64,000 bases of DNA from Blastococcus sp. VKM Ac-2987 (lineage in GTDB: Bacteria; Actinomycetota; Actinomycetes; Mycobacteriales; Geodermatophilaceae), in assembly GCF_026967805.1 (NCBI RefSeq), contig NZ_JAPVBG010000001.1, positions 1,612,047-1,676,046 of the forward strand. The letters run 5' to 3'. A program made the position numbers and the translations under genes. The notes beneath the pieces are model-generated. The model did not search any database, was not told the origin of the DNA, and worked only from the letters and a program-made list of their open reading frames with translations. Position 1 is the first letter of the stretch. Each line of letters opens with the position of its first letter. This document shows positions 42,108 to 50,631 of this stretch, piece after piece.

Positions 42108-43073
42108 GTGAGACCTGACGCCCGCGCCTGGTTCGCCGACCGCACCACCACCGCGCGCTCCCTCGCGCAGCTCGACACCGCCGCGCTGCTGCAGGCCAAG
42201 CGCCGCGGTGGGCACCGGGTCAGCGTCGTCCTCCCCGCCCGCGACGAGGAGGCCACCGTCGGCCGGCTCGTCGCCGACCTGCACGAGCACTGGGTGCGCC
42301 GGGTGCCGCTGGTCGACGAGCTCGTCGTCGTGGACTCCGACAGCACCGACGCCACCGCCGCCGTCGCCCGGGCCGCCGGCGCCGACGTCGTCGCCACCAC
42401 CGACGTGCTCCCCGGTCACGGCACCCGCCGCGGCAAGGGCGAGGCGCTCTGGAAGTCGCTGGCCGCCACCACCGGGGACCTCGTCGTCTTCCTCGACGCC
42501 GACCTGCTCGGCGACGTCGCCCACTACGTGCCCGGGCTGCTCCGCCCGCTGCTCACCGACCCGCAGGTCGACTACGTCAAGGGCTGCTACACCCGCCCGC
42601 TGGCGGTCGGCGACGCCGTGGTGCCGGCCGGCGGCGGCCGGGTCACCGAGCTGACCGCCCGCCCGCTGCTCAACGCCCTGTGGCCCGAGCTCGCCGGTTT
42701 CGTCCAGCCCCTGGGCGGCGAGTACGCCGGCCGGCGCTCGGCGCTGGAGCAGGTGCCGTTCGTCTCCGCCTACGGCGTCGAGGTGGGCCTGCTCGTCGAC
42801 CTGCTGCACCTGGGCGGGCTCTCCTCGCTGGCCCAGGTCGACCTCGGCGAACGCCGGCACACCTCGCAGAGCGTCGAGGCGCTCGGCGCGATGGCCGGGC
42901 AGGTGGTCGCGACCGTGCTGGCGCGGGCGGCCGCCGGGCACGAGCCGAGCGGGCTGCTCACCCAGTTCCGGCACGACGGCGCGGGCTTCGTGCCCCGCAC
43001 CAGCGCCGTCGCCGTCGACGAGCGCCCGCCGATGGCGACCGTGCCCGAGTACCGCGCCCGGCTGGCCGGGTAG
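42108..43073 (+). CDS. gpgS: Glucosyl-3-phosphoglycerate synthase
   Basis: The 321-residue GT81 enzyme resembles mycobacterial GpgS, which joins glucose from UDP- (or GDP-) glucose to 3-phosphoglycerate, the first step of (methyl)glucosylglycerate synthesis. Visible marks are ISVVLPA-like VSVVLPARDEEATV, VVVDSDSTDAT, the phosphate-binding RRGKGEALWKSLAATTGD, the metal motif LDADL, GGGRVTELTARPLLN, LQPL-like VQPLGGEYAGRR and AYGVEVGLLVD. The GTG at 42108 (VRPDARAW) is preferred; a GTG at 42099 would add three residues. Stop codon is UAG. Glucosylglycerate serves as a compatible solute and precursor of methylglucose polysaccharides. Confidence 0.92.
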   Translation: MRPDARAWFADRTTTARSLAQLDTAALLQAKRRGGHRVSVVLPARDEEATVGRLVADLHEHWVRRVPLVDELVVVDSDSTDATAAVARAAGADVVATTDVLPGHGTRRGKGEALWKSLAATTGDLVVFLDADLLGDVAHYVPGLLRPLLTDPQVDYVKGCYTRPLAVGDAVVPAGGGRVTELTARPLLNALWPELAGFVQPLGGEYAGRRSALEQVPFVSAYGVEVGLLVDLLHLGGLSSLAQVDLGERRHTSQSVEALGAMAGQVVATVLARAAAGHEPSGLLTQFRHDGAGFVPRTSAVAVDERPPMATVPEYRARLAG

Positions 43074-43125
43074 CCGCCACCCCCCCTCCGTCGCGGGCCC
43101 CGCCGCGGGCGGGCAGGATCCCCGC

Positions 43126-43173
43126 GTGCCGCTCGACCACCCCGCCGTGCCTCCGCCCTCCCCGTACCGGTGA
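43126..43173 (+). other. Possible 15-codon leader ORF overlapping the GDPD start
   Basis: A GTG at 43126 opens a frame reading MPLDHPAVPPPSPYR that ends in a TGA overlapping the GTG start of the phosphodiesterase gene (GTGA). It contains several prolines. It may be a translational leader, or the former N-terminus of the enzyme shifted out of frame by one missing base. Confidence 0.3.
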
Positions 43174-43997
43174 GCGGTCCCGAGGTCGTCGCCCACCGCG
43201 GGGCCACCGCGGGGGCGCCCGAGCACACGCTGGCCGCGTACCGGCACGCCACGGTCGTCGGTGCCGACGCGGTGGAGTGCGACGTCCGGATGACCCGTGA
43301 CGGCGTGCTGGTCTGCGTCCACGACCGCCGGGTCCGGCACACCTCGAACGGCCGCGGCGTCGTCTCCGCCCTGCACCTCGCCGAGCTGGAGCAGTTCCGG
43401 TTCGGCGCCCGCCGCAGCCGGCGGGACCGGTGGAGGGACGACACGATCACCGCGGTCACCGACGAGCCCGACGTCGAGAACGGCCTGGTGCTCACCCTCG
43501 ACCGGCTGCTCGAGCACGCCTCGGCGACCCCCGGTTCCGTCCGGCTGGCCATCGAGACCAAGCACCCGACCCGGCACACCAGCCGGGTGGAGCAGGAGCT
43601 GGTGCGGCTGCTGCGCCGCTACGGGCTGCTGCAGGGCGACCGGCCGGCGGAGTGGGCCGGCCGGCCGGCGTTCCGGGTGATGAGCTTCTCCCAGCGGGCG
43701 GTGCGCCGGACCCAGGCGCTGGCCCCGGGGGTGCCGACCGTGCAGCTCATCGGCAAGCGGCTGCGCCCGGTGCGCACCGAGCTCCTGGGCGGCGCGATGA
43801 GCGCCGTCGGCCCGGGGATCGCGCTGCTGCGGGCCGACCCGGGGTACGTGGCGCAGGCGCACGCCGCCGGCAAGGAGGTGCACGTGTGGACGGCGAACTC
43901 GGCCGCCGACATCGACTTCCTGGTCTCGCTCGGCGTCGACGCGATCATCACCGACCGGCCGGACGAGGCGCTGCGCCGCCTCGGCCGCCTCCCCTGA
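43170..43997 (+). CDS. Glycerophosphodiester phosphodiesterase
   Basis: The 275-residue TIM-barrel enzyme has the GDPD signature VVAHRGATAGAPEHTLAAYR, the metal ligands VECDVRMTRDGVLVCVHDRRV, and the C-terminal VHVWTANSAADIDFLVSLGVDAIITDRPD. It hydrolyses glycerophosphodiesters to glycerol-3-phosphate and an alcohol. No signal peptide is seen, so it is cytoplasmic. The GTG at 43170 is the only start close to the HRG motif. A 19-bp hairpin follows the stop. Confidence 0.92.
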   Translation: MSGPEVVAHRGATAGAPEHTLAAYRHATVVGADAVECDVRMTRDGVLVCVHDRRVRHTSNGRGVVSALHLAELEQFRFGARRSRRDRWRDDTITAVTDEPDVENGLVLTLDRLLEHASATPGSVRLAIETKHPTRHTSRVEQELVRLLRRYGLLQGDRPAEWAGRPAFRVMSFSQRAVRRTQALAPGVPTVQLIGKRLRPVRTELLGGAMSAVGPGIALLRADPGYVAQAHAAGKEVHVWTANSAADIDFLVSLGVDAIITDRPDEALRRLGRLP

Positions 43998-44001
43998 CCA
44001 C

Positions 44002-44057
44002 CTGACGCGCCTTTCCGCGGAGACGCCGGGGTGCTTTCCCGCGGAAAGGCTCGTCAG
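44002..44057. terminator. Bidirectional terminator between GDPD and HAD genes
   Basis: CTGACGCGCCTTTCCGCGG (44002-44020) pairs with CCGCGGAAAGGCTCGTCAG (44039-44057) with one mismatch around an 18-base loop. It starts four bases after the GDPD stop and includes the stop codon of the convergent HAD gene. Confidence 0.75.
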
Positions 44058-44722
44058 GCGGAGAGGTCGAGGCGGTCCAGCGCCGCGGCGAGGTCGCCCG
44101 GGGTGTCGAAGACGTCCAGCGCGCCGGCGCCGCGCAGCTCGTCGTCGCCGAAGCCCCCGGACCGCACGACCAGCGCCGGCATCCCGGCCTTCTTCGCCGC
44201 CTCGACGTCGAAGACCGAGTCGCCGACCATCACGCTCGGCGCGTCCGCGGGCTCGCCCAGCTTCTGCAGGGCGACCTCGAGCAGGTCGGGGGCGGGCTTG
44301 CTCGACTCGACGTCGTCGCTGGTGGTCCAGGCCTCGGCGAGGTCGCGCAGGTCGAGCAGGTCCAGCGAGTGGTCGACGTGCTTGGCCTTGCCGGAGCTGG
44401 CCAGCACGACCCGGTGACCGCGCTCGCGCAGCGCCTGGACCAGGTCGCGGGCACCGGGCAGGGGCGCCACCTCGTCGATCACCCGGTCGAACTCCTCGGT
44501 CCAGCGCTCGCGGGCCCGGTCGCCGATCCGCGCCTCGACGTCGTCCCCGCCGAGCGCGGCCGGGAGCCGGTCGCCGCCCATGCCGATCAGCCGGTGGATC
44601 CGCCAGATCGGGTAGGTCTCCCCCAGCGACCGCAGGGCCCGGTACCAGGCCAGGGCGTGCTGGTAGTTGGTGTCGACGAGGGTGCCGTCGACGTCGAGGA
44701 CGGCGATGCGCGGGGAGCTCAT
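44054..44722 (-). CDS. HAD-superfamily phosphatase
   Basis: The 222-residue protein has the HAD motifs in order: AVLDVDGTLVDTN (nucleophile Asp and acid Asp), VVLASSGK (motif II Ser), KPAPDLLEVAL (motif III Lys) and VMVGDSVFDVEAAKKAGM (motif IV Asp). The alpha-helical cap after motif I makes it a subfamily I, phosphoglycolate/beta-phosphoglucomutase-like member. Substrate unknown. The ATG at 44722 follows GGGAG; upstream in-frame codons are not protein-like. Confidence 0.9.
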   Translation of the reverse strand: MSSPRIAVLDVDGTLVDTNYQHALAWYRALRSLGETYPIWRIHRLIGMGGDRLPAALGGDDVEARIGDRARERWTEEFDRVIDEVAPLPGARDLVQALRERGHRVVLASSGKAKHVDHSLDLLDLRDLAEAWTTSDDVESSKPAPDLLEVALQKLGEPADAPSVMVGDSVFDVEAAKKAGMPALVVRSGGFGDDELRGAGALDVFDTPGDLAAALDRLDLSA

Positions 44723-44771
44723 GCGCCCGGGCTGCCCACTCGGCGCGCACCCCAACCGGCGCCCCCTCAGG

Positions 44772-44827
44772 CATAGGAAGCTTTGCCTACGGTCCCCGGG
44801 GCGGATCCGTAGGCAAAGCCTCCTATG
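44772..44827 (-). terminator. Stem-loop terminator of the alcohol dehydrogenase gene
   Basis: CATAGGAAGCTTTGCCTACGG and CCGTAGGCAAAGCCTCCTATG form a 21-bp stem with one mismatch around a 14-base loop, 19 bases after the dehydrogenase stop. The arms are less GC-rich than the surroundings. It also lies upstream of the HAD start. Confidence 0.75.
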
Positions 44828-44846
44828 CCGCGGGGGGCGGGACCGG

Positions 44847-45962
44847 TCAGCCGGCGTGGACGAGGAGGCCGCGGATGGTCTCGCCGGCCGCCTGGTCGCG
44901 GTAGCCCTGGTTCACCTCGTCCAGGGAGTAGCGGCGGGTGATCAGCCGGTCGAGCTCGAGCCGGCCCTCCTCGTGCATCCGGAGCAGGCGCGGGATGTCG
45001 GTGAACGGGTTGCAGGAGCCGAACATCGAGCCCTGCACGCGGCTCTCGAACACCGTGGTGACCTGCCCGTTGAGCGTGGCCCGGCCCTCGTCGGGGCGGT
45101 CGGCGAGCGCGGTCAGCACCAGGGTGCCGCCCTTGCCGACGCAGGCGGACGCCGCCTTGTAGACCTCGCCCGACGTCTTCCCCACCGTGACGACGACGAC
45201 GTCGGCGCCGGTGCCCCGCGACAGCTCCCGGGCCAGGGCCGCCGCCTCGCCGGCGTCGGCGACCGTGCGGGTGGCGCCCAGCGACTCGGCGAACTCCCGC
45301 TTCAGGGCCACCGGGTCGACGCCGATCACGTGCATGGCGCCGGCGTGCACCGCGCCCTGCACCGCGTTGACACCCACCCCGCCGAGGCCGACGACGACCA
45401 CGGTGTCACCGGGCCGGACGCCGCCGGAGTAGACCGCCGAGCCCCAGCCGGTCGGCACGCTGCACGCGACCAGCGCGGCGGTGTCCAGCGGCAGCCACGG
45501 GTCGATCCTCACGCAGGAGAACTCGCTGAGCAGGGTGTGCCGGGCGAAGGCGCCGATCATGCAGAACCCGCCCAGCGGCTCGCCGTCGAGCCGGTAGGGG
45601 AAGGTACCGGTGGGCAGCTGACCCGTGGCGATCGTCGCGCCCTTGTCGCACAGGTTGGACCGGCCCGAGGCGCAGTACCGGCAGTGCCCGCAGGCGGGCA
45701 GGAAGCTGGTGACGACGTGGTCGCCCGGGGCCACGCCGGTGACGCCGGCACCGACGGCCTGGACGACGCCGGAGCCCTCGTGCCCGCCGACGATGGGGTA
45801 CCGCCCGCCGGGGTTGGCGTGCCGCAGGTGCTCGTCGGAGTGGCACAGCCCCGCGTAGGCCATCTCGACCAGCACCTCGCCCGGGCCGGGGTCGAGGACC
45901 TCCAGCTCGACGATCTCGTACTCGGTCTCCGGCTCGCGCAGTACCGCAGCTCTCGTCCGCAC
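44847..45962 (-). CDS. NDMA-type zinc alcohol dehydrogenase
   Basis: The 371-residue protein is a class III-like medium-chain dehydrogenase. The catalytic zinc site is in AGLCHSDEHLR and GGHEGSGVV; the structural zinc site is CGHCRYCASGRSNLC; and the NAD site is VVVVGLGGVGVNAVQG. The overall sequence fits the actinobacterial NDMA-dependent (Rxyl_3153) family, whose tightly held NAD is linked to mycofactocin recycling. The GTG at 45962 has GAGGAGGAG seven bases upstream. It is divergent from a TetR gene with about 184 bases between, so control by that regulator is likely. Confidence 0.88.
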   Translation of the reverse strand: MRTRAAVLREPETEYEIVELEVLDPGPGEVLVEMAYAGLCHSDEHLRHANPGGRYPIVGGHEGSGVVQAVGAGVTGVAPGDHVVTSFLPACGHCRYCASGRSNLCDKGATIATGQLPTGTFPYRLDGEPLGGFCMIGAFARHTLLSEFSCVRIDPWLPLDTAALVACSVPTGWGSAVYSGGVRPGDTVVVVGLGGVGVNAVQGAVHAGAMHVIGVDPVALKREFAESLGATRTVADAGEAAALARELSRGTGADVVVVTVGKTSGEVYKAASACVGKGGTLVLTALADRPDEGRATLNGQVTTVFESRVQGSMFGSCNPFTDIPRLLRMHEEGRLELDRLITRRYSLDEVNQGYRDQAAGETIRGLLVHAG

Positions 45963-46146
45963 CGGGCGGCTCCTCCTCGCAGTCGTGGTCGGCGCGCCGA
46001 CGGCATCCGGAGCCGGACGCACCGCGGGCCATCGTGCCTGGTCACCCCCGACCTCCCGCGCGGACCCCCTCGACCTCGACGTGCACGACATACCGCGCGG
46101 TCGGTCGCGCCTGCGATCACCCCGTCCGGTGCCTAAGCTCGGCCCC

Positions 46147-46860
46147 GTGGGCGAGTTGACCGACCGCCGGGCGCGGAAGAAGGCGCAGACGCGGGAGCAC
46201 GTGCGCACGGTGGCCCGGCAGCTGTTCGACGAGCACGGCTTCGACGCGGTGACGATCGCCGACATCGCCCGGCAGGCCGACGTCGCGGTGCAGACCGTGT
46301 TCAACCACTTCCCGACAAAGGAAGACCTCTTCTTCGACGGCCGGACCCCGTGGGTCTCCGGTCCGGCCGACGCGGTGCGCCACCGGCAGCCCGCCGACTG
46401 CCCGCTGTCGGCCCTGACCGACTACCTGTCCCAGTTCGTGCGGAACCGAATTCGCGCACTCCGGGAGGCCGATCTCCGGGCCTACGTGCGCACGCTCGAC
46501 GCCTCGCCCTCGTTGCGCGTGCACGAGCGCGAGCTGGTGTTCGAGAGCGAGCGGCTGCTGGCCGACTCGCTGCGCGAGGCGTGGACCGACGCCGACCGCA
46601 GCGACCCCGGCCCGACCCCGCACGACCCGTCCACCGCAGCGGCGATCACCGCCGCCATGTGGCTCTCGGCCGTCCGCGCGCTGATGGTCCGGCACCGGCC
46701 GCTGGTGACCGCGGGGGCCGACGCGGCGCAGATCGCCGCCGACCTCGGCACCTTCGCCGACCGGCTGCTGCGTGGGCTCGCCGACTCCGCCGAGCAGCTG
46801 CGCACGGGCACGGCGCCCCCGCCCGGCGTCGAGCCGGTGGGCTCGCTGCGCGCCGGCTGA
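46147..46860 (+). CDS. TetR family regulator next to the alcohol dehydrogenase
   Basis: The 237-residue protein has an N-terminal TetR helix-turn-helix (TREHVRTVARQLFDEHGFDAVTIADIARQADVAVQTVFNHFPTKED, split over residues 15-60) and a long helical ligand domain. The GTG at 46147 gives the natural start. The divergent arrangement with the dehydrogenase gene suggests local repression of that gene and of itself; no operator was identified with confidence. Confidence 0.88.
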   Translation: MGELTDRRARKKAQTREHVRTVARQLFDEHGFDAVTIADIARQADVAVQTVFNHFPTKEDLFFDGRTPWVSGPADAVRHRQPADCPLSALTDYLSQFVRNRIRALREADLRAYVRTLDASPSLRVHERELVFESERLLADSLREAWTDADRSDPGPTPHDPSTAAAITAAMWLSAVRALMVRHRPLVTAGADAAQIAADLGTFADRLLRGLADSAEQLRTGTAPPPGVEPVGSLRAG

Positions 46861-46919
46861 GCGCCCCGATCGGCGCGCGGGGCCCCGCCCCACGGCCGGC
46901 CCTCCTCCTGGCCCGGAGG

Positions 46920-47513
46920 TCAGACGGCGACGGGCTCGCCCACCGGCCGCAGCAGCGGCGCGAGCACCTCGTCGACGACGAAGCCGACCTGCTCGGCGGT
47001 CAGCGGCTCGGGCATCCGGTAGCGCTGCCACCAGAAGGCCTCGAGGACCGAGCTGAGCAGCCGCAGCCGCTCGACCCGGATGTCCTCACCCCGGCGGACG
47101 GCGCGCTCACCGATCTCCTGCACGGCCGCCGCCAGCGGGCGCACGAGGGCCTCGTCGAGCCCGACCCGCAGCTCCTCGTCGTGCCGGGCCGCACCCACCA
47201 GGCTGGCCACCGCGCGCTCCTCGCGGTTGAGCGGCTGCGTCCAGCGCTCGGTGAGCAGCCCCAGCAGGTCCGACCGCAGCGAGCCGCCGTCCGCGGGGAG
47301 CACCACCAGCTCGAAGCGGCTCACGGCTGCGCGGGCGAGCGCGGCCATCGTGGGCCACCGGCGGTAGATGCCGGCCTTGCCCGCCCGGGCGCGGGCGGCG
47401 ATGCGGTCGCTGTTGAGCCGCCCCCATCCCTCGTCGGCGAGGATGTCGACGGCCACCGCGAGCAGCTGCTCGGACAGTTCCGCACTGAGCGGGCGCCCCG
47501 GCGTGCCGCTCAT
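46920..47513 (-). CDS. TetR family regulator
   Basis: The 197-residue protein has a TetR DNA-binding domain (LLAVAVDILADEGWGRLNSDRIAARARAGKAGIYRRWPT over residues 17-56, here broken by the usual variation) and a C-terminal domain of the TetR_C type with FWWQRYRMPEPLT. The ATG at 47513 (MSGTPGRPLS) is preferred. It is convergent with the other TetR gene. An 18-bp palindrome 25 bases upstream could be its own operator. Confidence 0.88.
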   Translation of the reverse strand: MSGTPGRPLSAELSEQLLAVAVDILADEGWGRLNSDRIAARARAGKAGIYRRWPTMAALARAAVSRFELVVLPADGGSLRSDLLGLLTERWTQPLNREERAVASLVGAARHDEELRVGLDEALVRPLAAAVQEIGERAVRRGEDIRVERLRLLSSVLEAFWWQRYRMPEPLTAEQVGFVVDEVLAPLLRPVGEPVAV

Positions 47514-47537
47514 GACGCCGTTCCGTCCCGGCTTGTC

Positions 47538-47555
47538 GTATGCACCCGGACATAC
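47538..47555. promoter_or_regulatory. Candidate TetR operator
   Basis: GTATG and CATAC form inverted arms around CACCCGGA, ending 25 bases before the TetR start at 47513. AT-rich arms in this GC-rich DNA and the position in the gene's leader suggest autoregulation. Confidence 0.4.
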
Positions 47556-47640
47556 TTGCTGGTCAGTGGAGCGACCACAACGATCTCTTGGCATCGAGTC
47601 ACAGACAACTCCTCCGGCCGACCGTTCGCGGCCGCGCCGT

Positions 47641-47973
47641 TCAGGCGCCCGCGGCGCTCTCGACGTGCACCTGGAGGGTGGCTCCGTCGTCGGACAGCCG
47701 GCCCTCGCTCCGGGCGCCGGCGACCATCTCGTCCCACCGCGTCAGCCAGTCCCCGTCACCCGCCCGCGGCTCCGCGGCGGCGCGCAGCGCGGCCACGTCC
47801 AGGAACGCGGTCTCGGCGTCCCGCAGCCGTCCGAGCCCGGAGCGCTCGAGCGCCTCGGTGGCCTCCTCGTCGGTGACGGCACCCAGGGCCAGGTGCAGCC
47901 GCCCCAGGTCGTCGACGTCGACCACCCGCGCCTCCGGACGCTCGTCGGCGCCCGTCACCACCTCGACGATCAC
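47641..47973 (-). CDS. Hypothetical protein next to menB
   Basis: The 110-residue acidic protein (VIVEVVTGADERPEARVVDVDDLGRLHLALG, then alternating charged helices) is not a recognised family. A strong GAGGAGG seven bases before the GTG at 47973 and good codon bias support it as real. It follows menB by 16 bases on the same strand and is probably co-transcribed. Confidence 0.65.
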   Translation of the reverse strand: MIVEVVTGADERPEARVVDVDDLGRLHLALGAVTDEEATEALERSGLGRLRDAETAFLDVAALRAAAEPRAGDGDWLTRWDEMVAGARSEGRLSDDGATLQVHVESAAGA

Positions 47974-47989
47974 TTGGGTCCTCCTCGTG

Positions 47990-48877
<888 letters not shown>

Positions 48878-48886
48878 GCCCCGAAC

Positions 48887-49384
48887 CTAACGCCCGTCGC
48901 CGCCGGGCACGGCGTCGTCCCCGGCGAGGAGGGGGCGCAACCGGTCGAGGGAGGCGGCCAGGCCCGGGTGCAGCTGCACGGCGGCGAGCCCGGCGAGGGG
49001 GACCCACGCCACCCCGTCGCTCTCGCCGTCCAGCCGCAGGTCGGTCGCCTCGAACGGCCGCGCCGGGCGGGCCAGCACCGTCGTGTACGCCCAGCCGCCG
49101 TGGTCGTCGACGCTCTCCACGCCCAGGACGACGTCGTGCCGGGTCAGGCCCAGCTCCTCCCCGACCTCGCGCAGCGCACCGGCCGCCGGGGACTCGTCGA
49201 CGTGCAGCGCACCGCCCGGCGTCCCCCAGGTGCCGCCGTGGTGGGACCACCGGGCGCGGTGCTGGAGCAGCAGCTCGACCCCGCCGGGCCCGTCGCGGTG
49301 GATGAGCAGGCCGGCCGCGCCGGCCCTGCCCCAGTGACGGTGACCCTGGCCGCAGGAGGTCCAGCCGTCGGTGGAGGCGAGCAC
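48887..49384 (-). CDS. Nudix hydrolase
   Basis: The 165-residue protein has a complete Nudix box, GGALHVDESPAAGALREVGEELGL, split as GX5E and REVGEELG with the catalytic glutamates. The preceding GTWGTPGG is typical of MutT-like members that hydrolyse nucleoside diphosphate derivatives. The GTG at 49384 gives the start. It lies ten bases upstream of menB on the same strand. Substrate unknown. Confidence 0.9.
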   Translation of the reverse strand: MLASTDGWTSCGQGHRHWGRAGAAGLLIHRDGPGGVELLLQHRARWSHHGGTWGTPGGALHVDESPAAGALREVGEELGLTRHDVVLGVESVDDHGGWAYTTVLARPARPFEATDLRLDGESDGVAWVPLAGLAAVQLHPGLAASLDRLRPLLAGDDAVPGGDGR

Positions 49385-49538
49385 ACCCCCCAGTCAACCC
49401 ATCCGGCGCCGACCGCGCGAGGCCAGGTGGGGTGCTGCGGGACGTCCGCCTCTGCCCACCGGGGCCGGGCAGAGGCGGACGTCACGGAGGACTAGGTTGC
49501 GAGGAGGCACCCGCACGTCCGACGAAGGAGTCGCGCGC

Positions 49539-49997
49539 ATGACCACCACCACGACCATGGCCGAGGTCCCCGGGCTCGTCGGCACCGAGCTCGGCAGCAG
49601 CGAGTGGCACGAGGTCACCCAGGAGCACGTCAACCTGTTCGCCGACGCCACCGGCGACCACCAGTGGATCCACGTCGACGTCGAGCGCGCCAAGGCCGAG
49701 AGCCCCTTCGGCGGCCCGATCGCCCACGGGTACCTGACGCTGTCGCTGCTGGCCTCGCTCTCGGGGCAGGTGCTCGCGGTGACCGACACGGTGATGGGCG
49801 TGAACTACGGCCTCAACAAGGTCCGCTTCCCCTCCCCGGTGCCGGTCGGCGCCAAGGTGCGGCTCTCCGCCAGCCTGAAGTCGGCCGAGGAGGTGACCGG
49901 GGGCCTGCAGCTGACGCTGGCCGCCGTCATCGAGCGCGAGGGCGGCGACAAGCCGGTCTGCATCGCCGAGCCGGTCTTCCGCTACTACCGCGGCTGA
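49539..49997 (+). CDS. MaoC-like hot-dog dehydratase
   Basis: The 152-residue protein has the (R)-specific enoyl-CoA hydratase signature FADATGDHQWIHVD with the catalytic Asp and His, followed by GPIAHGYLTLSLL and VNYGLNKVRFPSPVPVG. It would hydrate an enoyl-CoA or act in lipid metabolism. The ATG at 49539 has GAAGGAG eight bases upstream. A LOG gene follows seven bases after its stop. Confidence 0.9.
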   Translation: MTTTTTMAEVPGLVGTELGSSEWHEVTQEHVNLFADATGDHQWIHVDVERAKAESPFGGPIAHGYLTLSLLASLSGQVLAVTDTVMGVNYGLNKVRFPSPVPVGAKVRLSASLKSAEEVTGGLQLTLAAVIEREGGDKPVCIAEPVFRYYRG

Positions 49998-50004
49998 TCC
50001 GCGG

Positions 50005-50580
50005 GTGCGGATCGCCGTCTTCACCGGGTCGCACGCCGGCCCGCCGGCGCACGCCGCGGCCGCGGCCGCCTTCGCCACCGGGCTGGCGGAGGCCGGCGTC
50101 GGGATCGTCTACGGCGGTGGGCACGTCGGGATGATGGGCGTGGTCGCCGACGCCGCGCTCGCCGCGGACGGCGAGGTGGTGGGGGTCATCCCCCAGCACC
50201 TGGTCGACGACGAGCTCGCCCACGCCGGCCTGCCGCGGCTGGAGGTCGTGCCCTCTATGCACGAGCGCAAGGCCCGCATGGCCGACCTCTCCGACGCGTT
50301 CGTCGCGCTGCCCGGCGCGGCGGGCACCCTCGAGGAGCTGTTCGAGGCCTGGACCTGGGGCATGCTCGGGTTGCACGCCAAGCCCACCGCGCTGCTCGAC
50401 GTCGACGGGTTCTGGCAGCCGCTGCTGGCCCAGCTGCGGCGCATGGTCGACGACGGCTACCTCGACGCCCGGCGGCTCGACGCGCTGGGCGTGGTGACGG
50501 ACGCGAAGGCGCTGCTCGCGTTCACCGAGGGTTACCAGCACCCACCCCGGAAGTGGACCGCCCCGCCGTCGTCGGCCTGA
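50005..50580 (+). CDS. LOG family nucleotide phosphoribohydrolase
   Basis: The 191-residue Rossmann-type protein has the N-terminal GSHAGPPAH, YGGGHVGMMGVVADAAL and MHERKARMADLSDAFVALPG of LOG proteins, which release cytokinin-type bases from riboside 5'-monophosphates. The diagnostic PGGxGTxxE motif reads PGAAGTLEE here; the second Gly is Ala, while the Glu needed for catalysis is present. The usual Arg contact region is MHERKARM. The GTG at 50005 lies seven bases after the MaoC stop, so the two are probably co-transcribed. Confidence 0.87.
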   Translation: MRIAVFTGSHAGPPAHAAAAAAFATGLAEAGVGIVYGGGHVGMMGVVADAALAADGEVVGVIPQHLVDDELAHAGLPRLEVVPSMHERKARMADLSDAFVALPGAAGTLEELFEAWTWGMLGLHAKPTALLDVDGFWQPLLAQLRRMVDDGYLDARRLDALGVVTDAKALLAFTEGYQHPPRKWTAPPSSA

Positions 50581-50631
50581 TGGCGGGCGGGGGGCAACCC
50601 CCCGGCAACAGCACGGTGGTGAACTGGGCAC

